Positions 59,288 through 64,000 of a stretch of 64,000 bases of DNA are shown piece by piece (the stretch's first letter is position 1; each line of letters begins with the position of its first letter). Both the position numbers and the translations under genes were made by a program. Origin of the DNA: Xylogone sp. PMI_703 (Eukaryota; Ascomycota; Leotiomycetes). The notes beneath the pieces were generated by a model, which saw nothing but the letters and a program-made list of their open reading frames with translations, was not told the origin of the DNA and made no database searches. The stretch spans positions 4,216,001 through 4,280,000 of the forward strand of contig JAJTUQ010000004.1 in assembly GCA_021399445.1 (NCBI GenBank). The letters run 5' to 3'.

Positions 59288-60271
59288 ATGGCACCAGTAC
59301 TCGCACTTGCGTCGGCACTTACAGTGCTGCCAGCACTTGTTATGGGAGCATCAATCCCTCGGACCGAAGATCTCGTTGCTCGTGCTGGTGAGATCGTAGG
59401 AGGAACAGCAGCCCAACTTGGCGAATTCCCCTACATCGTCAGTCTGTCACAGAGTGGCTCGCACTTCTGCGGTGGTGTATTGATCAACGCAAGAACGGTC
59501 GTCACAGCCGCTCATTGCTCTGTTGGCACGTCACCCTCGAGCGTCAGAGTCCGCGCAGGAACCCTTGTAAGTCGTTTTGTCCCTTCTCTTGTCATGTCCT
59601 GTAAGAGCAGACGGGATTTCCGTCCCGAACTAGCTCCCCCAAGCATGACTTGAGATCAGACTCCCAGCTTCTTCAAAATTGGATACTAATTAGTCTATGA
59701 AGACCTGGGCCTCTGGCGGTACACAAGTTGGAGTCTCATCCATCCTTGTCAACCCCTCCTATAACTCCCGCCTAACCGACAACGATGTTGCTGTCTGGCA
59801 CTTGTCAAGCTCTCTCCCACAAAGCTCTACAATTGGCTATGCTACCCTACCCGCACAAGGCGAGGATCCTGCCGCTGGTTCCACGGTAACAACCGCAGGC
59901 TGGTATGTCGTTAATCCCGCAGCGTGTTCTCAAGAGTTAATGGCTAATGATTGGCTAGGGGAGTTACCAGCGAGAACTCTGGCTCCCTCCCATCTCGATT
60001 GAACAAAGTATCAGTGCCCGTTGTCTCTCGTGCTTCTTGCCGAGCTGACTATGGCACATCTGCCATTACAAACAACATGTTCTGTGCAGGTTTGACTCAA
60101 GGAGGCAAGGACTCTTGCTCAGGCGACAGCGGTGGACCTATCATTGATGCTAGCTCTGGTGTCCTAGTTGGACTCGTGTCTTGGGGCCAAGGATGTGCTG
60201 AAGCCGGGTTCCCTGGAGTGTATACCAGATTGGGCAACTACGTCGACTTCATTAACGCCAACTTGGCTTAA
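59288..60271 (+). CDS. Secreted trypsin-like serine protease (S1), 3 exons, 263 aa
   Basis: Extracellular endoprotease cutting after Arg/Lys. Exons are 59288-59566, 59703-59902 and 59959-60271. The start at 59288 gives a signal peptide ([17 protein letters not shown]) and a short propeptide ending before IVGG, the new N-terminus after activation. The triad is His76 (TAAHC), Asp121 (DNDVAV) and Ser217 (GDSGGP). Asp211, six residues before Ser217, marks trypsin specificity. VSWGQGCA and PGVYT complete the fold. The first intron's acceptor is ambiguous: AG at 59693 or AAG at 59702, a difference of three codons; I chose the latter because the first AG is too near a TACTAAT branch. Secreted trypsins are patchily distributed in fungi. 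The gene has no protease neighbour. Confidence 0.93.
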
Positions 60272-61749
60272 GTGGCTACTGAGGTGTTCTAAACGACGAA
60301 GGATGACGGAGTATATAGCTGAGGCTGTGGATGGATTGGATGTCGCAGGAAGGACTATTTGGATGATGAGTCTGAGAGCCGTGGACATGATAACATATAT
60401 ATGAGTGTATAGCAAAATGAAGGAATGGCCTATTTCAATGAGATCGATTGTGTAGCCCAGATGCTCCTTCTGGTGAATGACCCTTTTCCTGCGAATGACA
60501 ATTACCGGTTGACCGATGCATGATTCTTATTGTCACCAGTTTTGATTGATAAACATACATCTGGTAGTACCGTAAGCTTAAATTCAAACGGTAATCTAGA
60601 AGGTAGGAAGAACATTCGCAAAGTGTGGCCCACTACGGCGTCGGCGGCAGGCCCCACGTTACCATCTAACTACTTTCGGACGGTCCCGCGGCGCCTCGAC
60701 TTTAACGCATTCTTGTGGAGGGCTTCGTACGGCCCGAATCTTTGTGTAGCTCACCTCGTAGGATTGAAAGACCTGTCTGGCGAGGCTATGGACGTCCTGA
60801 CCAATAACAAGCAGCAGTGTTGTATTGCTACAAAGTCCACAGCTACAACTCCCAAGATCCTCGAATTCTTCAAGCAGGGATTGAACATGATGTAAAGACC
60901 ATAAAGTCGATCAGTCGAATGTACTATTCGAATCCAAGTCTATGATTAAAAGTCATGGATTATTGAAATGGAAGGCATGAAAACAGTCCGATTGAGAGGC
61001 AGAAAGTTACCGTACCTAGGTATCGTAGAATTTTACCTCAACTAGATCAAGCTTAGTCTCATTTACTACTGTGTGTAAATTGCTAACATATTTACTGTGA
61101 CAAAGATGGAGGGGCACGAGGGGTAAAAGGGCAAGGATAATAATGAGAGGATACAAGGCTACGTACTGTATCTTTCGGTGGGGCTTTATGGCCACTTACA
61201 TAATCTTGAGAGTTTGCAAACGATCAATCCTACAGCATCCTGTATGCTTGAGCATGAGCTAGAGTAGTATTGCCTTGAGCTGCAGGAGCTATCAATAATT
61301 TGCAGTTTGGAAAGCAATTGCTCAGGCATAAGCCGTTATGAATGCCTTACCAAGATAAACTCTGGTTCACGTGGCCTTATTTTATGTTGGAAAAGGAACT
61401 TGAAAGTGCTTGATTCGGTCAAACATGCCATGTCCTATTGGTTACGAAGGGAATATGAACGAATTGCTTACTTTGTCTGGAACTTAATTGGTCCTTGTAG
61501 TAGGAGACTAGCTGCCCAGTTGCGGGAAGCGCAGATGAGAATGCTTTGCAATAGCCTCGCTATGATTGGTTAGCGGCGCCACCATGTGCCCTGCCACAGA
61601 AGGCTGCCACAAGATCTCAAGCCTATAAGTGTCAAGACACTCTCTTCCCGGATTGATCCCAAGCAATTACAATAATTAACGACTTCAGATATCATCTGCC
61701 TTAAACCACGTTTCTCCAAAATCCATCGATCTAACTTAACTCTCAAAAA
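60272..61749. other. Intergenic, nothing supported
   Basis: Between trypsin and the Cys-rich gene. A 121-codon frame at 60530-60895 opens with TTG rather than ATG and has no family likeness. The last 150 bases before 61750 are the promoter/5' UTR of the Cys-rich gene. Nothing else was seen. Confidence 0.5.
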
Positions 61750-62287
61750 ATGGCTGTTGCTTCTACTACCTGCTGCGGCAAGAACGGCGAAGGCTGCGTT
61801 TGTGGTAAGGCTGAGTTCCCAGACTCGTCGCAACAAAACTTGACATGACATGTTGCTAACTTCAATTCCCAAGCTGCCCAAGCCAAGTGCTCCTGTGGCC
61901 AAAAGAACGCCCTCCACTGTACATGCGAGAAAGCTGAAACGGAAAACAAGATCTCAGGTCCACGCTGCTCATGCCGTACGTCGCTACCTTCTCTTATATC
62001 GCGCATTGTTGCAATCATACGACTTGGTTACTGACATTTATTCTTTTCTAGGCGCTCGTCCTGCCGGCCAATGTACTTGCGATCGCGCCAGCGCTGAGAA
62101 TGCTGCACCCGCTGGTGCTACCTGTTCGTGTGGTGCTCGACCTGCTGGTTAGTCTCTACTTTACCATTGCATACTCCAATGTGTTTCGCTTTTATTGACA
62201 AGTGCCGGCGCAGATGCTTGCTCCTGCGAAAAGGCTGCTGATGGCGGCCTCTACCCCCATGAAACCGATTTTACCACCAAGGCATAA
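61750..62287 (+). CDS. Cysteine-rich small protein (probable metal-binding, DUF7871-like), 4 exons, 108 aa
   Basis: Exons are 61750-61804, 61874-61975, 62052-62147 and 62214-62287; all joins keep frame. The product has sixteen cysteines, one C-C pair and seven C-x-C pairs, at 8/9, 16/18, 24/26, 34/36, 50/52, 60/62, 77/79 and 87/89. Repeated segments read CSCGxxxALHCTCEKA and CSCxARPAGxCTC, three times over, so it arose by internal duplication. The end DGGLYPHETDFTTK is a conserved tail of this fungal family. There is no signal peptide. The spacing suggests metallothionein-like metal (copper or zinc) chelation; that is inference from composition. I assign the DUF name from memory of the family and hold it loosely. 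Confidence 0.85.
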
Positions 62288-62832
62288 GTGAGTATGCTAC
62301 ACCTTGGTCCGCAGCCGTTGTGTACTGGTATATGGGGCATTGAAAATGGCGTTGCGATGGAGTCAATTGGGGGCGTTTGGATGTATATATGCTTAATTCT
62401 GAGCTGGGCTTTGGGCTTGACATTGCTCGACTACTGGTACATTACGCATTCCTGGAGGAGTGTGCTGGTGTTTTTGAGAGAATTGCATGTCAACCTATAC
62501 TTTTCTACCACGTCGAGGTTAGATGATGGTATGTAGAGAAGCAAGTCTACAGTAACCATTCTGTAGCGTGAATGCAAATTACTGCGAAGACAATAATTCC
62601 TGGAGTTCTCTACATCGTACGATGGTGGTCCCATCACGTGGAGCAATGCGCTGCTATGATATGACCTGCTTTTATCATCCCGTCCAAGTCTCGGAAACCT
62701 CGATGACGATTGATCCGGGCTTACCCCGCATACATCATAGCTCTCCCGAGCTTTTGAGAGCTTCGTTGCTTCCATACTGTGGTAAACCATTCCTGTCATC
62801 ATAGCCTATCCCAACCACAATCCATCAAAAAG
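62288..62832. other. Intergenic between the Cys-rich gene and the DUF1772-like gene
   Basis: 545 bases forming the 3' flank of one gene and the promoter of the next on the same strand. The sequence TCACGTG at about 62634-62640 contains an E-box-like CACGTG. No gene was seen. Confidence 0.5.
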
Positions 62833-63354
62833 ATGTCAGATAACATTCAATCGACTCGTATCATCCAGGCGCTGGGCATTACCACCGCCGCATTCCTCTC
62901 CGGCGCCGTCGGCGGAGTCTCCTACTTCCTAGTCCCCAACCTACTAACTTCACCAACGCCGCTCCTCTTAAAGCAATGGCAGAGTAGCTACAACTCTGGT
63001 AAGAGGACTGCACCGCCAATCGCCGCGATTGCAAGCGCGAGCTTTTTCTACCTCGCCAGTAAGACGAACAGCTCATTGGCCAAGACGAAGTTCTACCGTT
63101 ACATCGCCGCTGGGTTGCTTAGTGTTGGAATTGTCCCATATACTTTCGCCATCATGGGCAAGACGAATCGCAGATTGAATGCAAAGGCGGAGCAGACTAA
63201 GAACTTGAGGATCACGGATGAGTTTGTCGAGGCCGGAGTTCGGGAGGAGACTGCGCATTGGTTAGTTGATCACTGGGGGACGTTGAACCTCGGTAGAGCT
63301 GCTTTGTTGTTGGCTGCTGCTGGATTGGGGACGTGGAACGCTCTGGAATTGTAA
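62833..63354 (+). CDS. DUF1772-like small membrane protein (anthrone-oxygenase-like fold), 173 aa
   Basis: Small integral membrane protein with four hydrophobic helices: IIQALGITTAAFLSGAVGGV (about 10-29), a segment near 60-76 (IAAIASASFFYLAS), 87-108 (YIAAGLLSVGIVPYTFAIM) and the C-terminal LGRAALLLAAAGLGTWNAL. Conserved features of the DUF1772 family are the central W-x2-Y, PIAA, TFAIM and the NRRL segment, then WLVDHWGTLNLGR. Some relatives oxidise anthrones in polyketide pathways, but no polyketide synthase lies in the window, so a housekeeping or unknown role is equally possible. There is no intron. An upstream in-frame ATG at 62779 exists, but the one after AAAAAG fits better. Confidence 0.8.
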   Translation: MSDNIQSTRIIQALGITTAAFLSGAVGGVSYFLVPNLLTSPTPLLLKQWQSSYNSGKRTAPPIAAIASASFFYLASKTNSSLAKTKFYRYIAAGLLSVGIVPYTFAIMGKTNRRLNAKAEQTKNLRITDEFVEAGVREETAHWLVDHWGTLNLGRAALLLAAAGLGTWNALEL

Positions 63355-63870
63355 TTATGTTGGGAACCTCTGTCCAGTGAAATGAACGTTAATGTACCGA
63401 GTCTATACTCAGTTTGTATTTATTGAGAATTGATACCATAGTTTATCGTATCGTTACCTTCAAAGAAGTAATAGCATTGAGTTCTTAGATTTCGATGTAA
63501 AAATGCTATGTGATTTGTCTTGTCAATATAAATCTACTGTATCGTCTTTAGGACCTTGCAGGAACAGTAAGAATCCTAGTGCCTGCAAAGATAACACGAA
63601 AGATCCAAAAAAAAAAAACCGCCACCATTAACTGACCATTCCTCCCGTTTGGGCTAGTAATAGATAACCTTGATGTCCCTCCCATCGACTCATATTCCCG
63701 CGGTGTTAAGACAAAGAGTTTAAAGATAATATATAGTATTACAAACCTTGGCCCTCTCCACTGCTATACTTGTATGCCTCAAGACCATAACGCCAGAACT
63801 GGTTTCACACTCAGTTATAGAATCCCGCTGATGATTTTTTCCAAACGCCATCCTAAGACTTAAGGTTTCC
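63355..63870. other. Convergent 3' intergenic region
   Basis: Between two 3' ends. It has an A-run at 63608-63619 and no open frame of note. Confidence 0.5.
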
Positions 63871-64000
63871 TCACGCTTGCATATCTTCCTCGTCATTGAC
63901 CACGCCCAATGTCCTGGCGTATTGAACCGTCAATCTCTGTAGATCTCGGAATTTGCCTGTATAAAAGTTAGTGAGACAAGTTATACATGGGCTGGTGTTA
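63871..64000 (-). CDS. Last exon of a gene entering from the right edge (partial)
   Basis: The final 28 codons are at 63956-63871, ending TGA, preceded by a strong 3' splice site: CTAAC branch point about ten bases before ATACAG. The end of the protein reads KFRDLQRLTVQYARTLGVV followed by an acidic tail (NDEEDMQA). It looks like a helical, charged C-terminus of a conserved nuclear or complex subunit, but I cannot name it. The rest lies beyond 64000. Confidence 0.7.
   Translation of the reverse strand, partial: NTSPCITCLTNFYTGKFRDLQRLTVQYARTLGVVNDEEDMQA

Noticed and set aside
60530..60895. 121-codon frame
   Set aside because: Opens with TTG, first ATG is far inside, no domain or splice support.

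Overview
The window is nuclear DNA of a filamentous ascomycete (Pezizomycotina). The signs are short 50-120 bp spliceosomal introns with GTAAGT/GTATGT donors and CTAAC-like branch points, a fungal GPI-anchored Crh-type cell-wall enzyme, a Zn2Cys6 regulator, a PDR-type ABC pump, a tail-anchored Ubc6 and a Neurospora-type metallothionein. A class such as Leotiomycetes would be a guess. No CRISPR array, intact transposon, rRNA or convincing tRNA was seen.

Layout. 0.1-5.5 kb: an atypical hexokinase (-) and a glucosamine-6-phosphate deaminase (+), head to head over about 2 kb; this looks like part of an N-acetylglucosamine catabolic unit. 7.3-11.2 kb: an ankyrin-repeat/CorA-like gene broken by three single-base frameshifts and one nonsense codon. 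12.1-14.7 kb: a C2H2 + Zn2Cys6 transcription factor (-) with a GC-AG intron inside its second finger. 15.6-18.6 kb: an Srs2-type helicase (-). 20.2-21.6 kb: an uncharacterised single-pass membrane protein (+). 22-23.9 kb: a membrane-anchored spermidine-synthase-fold protein (-). 24.4-28.9 kb: a full-length PDR/ABCG transporter (-). 32.8-34.1 kb: a low-complexity protein (-) whose 5' end needs an upstream exon. 37.4-40.3 kb: UBC6 (-) and SAM50 (+), divergent over about 320 bp. 40.7-40.9 kb: a 26-residue metallothionein (-) split by an intron. 42.5-44.4 kb: a fungal transcription-factor-domain protein without a visible DNA-binding domain (-). 45.9-46.6 kb: ISU1 (-). 50.5-51.8 kb: a CRH transglycosidase (+). 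53.7-56.3 kb: a GH2 beta-mannosidase (-). 59.3-60.3 kb: a secreted trypsin (+). 61.7-62.3 kb: a 16-cysteine protein (+). 62.8-63.4 kb: a DUF1772-like membrane protein (+). 63.9-64 kb: the last exon of a gene entering from the right (-).

The genes are mostly unrelated housekeeping or accessory genes spaced by 0.3-4 kb. Functional links I can argue are the amino-sugar pair at the left edge, the shared UBC6/SAM50 promoter, and two small cysteine-rich, probably metal-binding, proteins. Several intergenic stretches exceed 3 kb and hold only short repeat motifs. Exon boundaries were derived by hand from splice signals, reading-frame continuity and family motifs; every model given closes in frame except the broken ankyrin gene.
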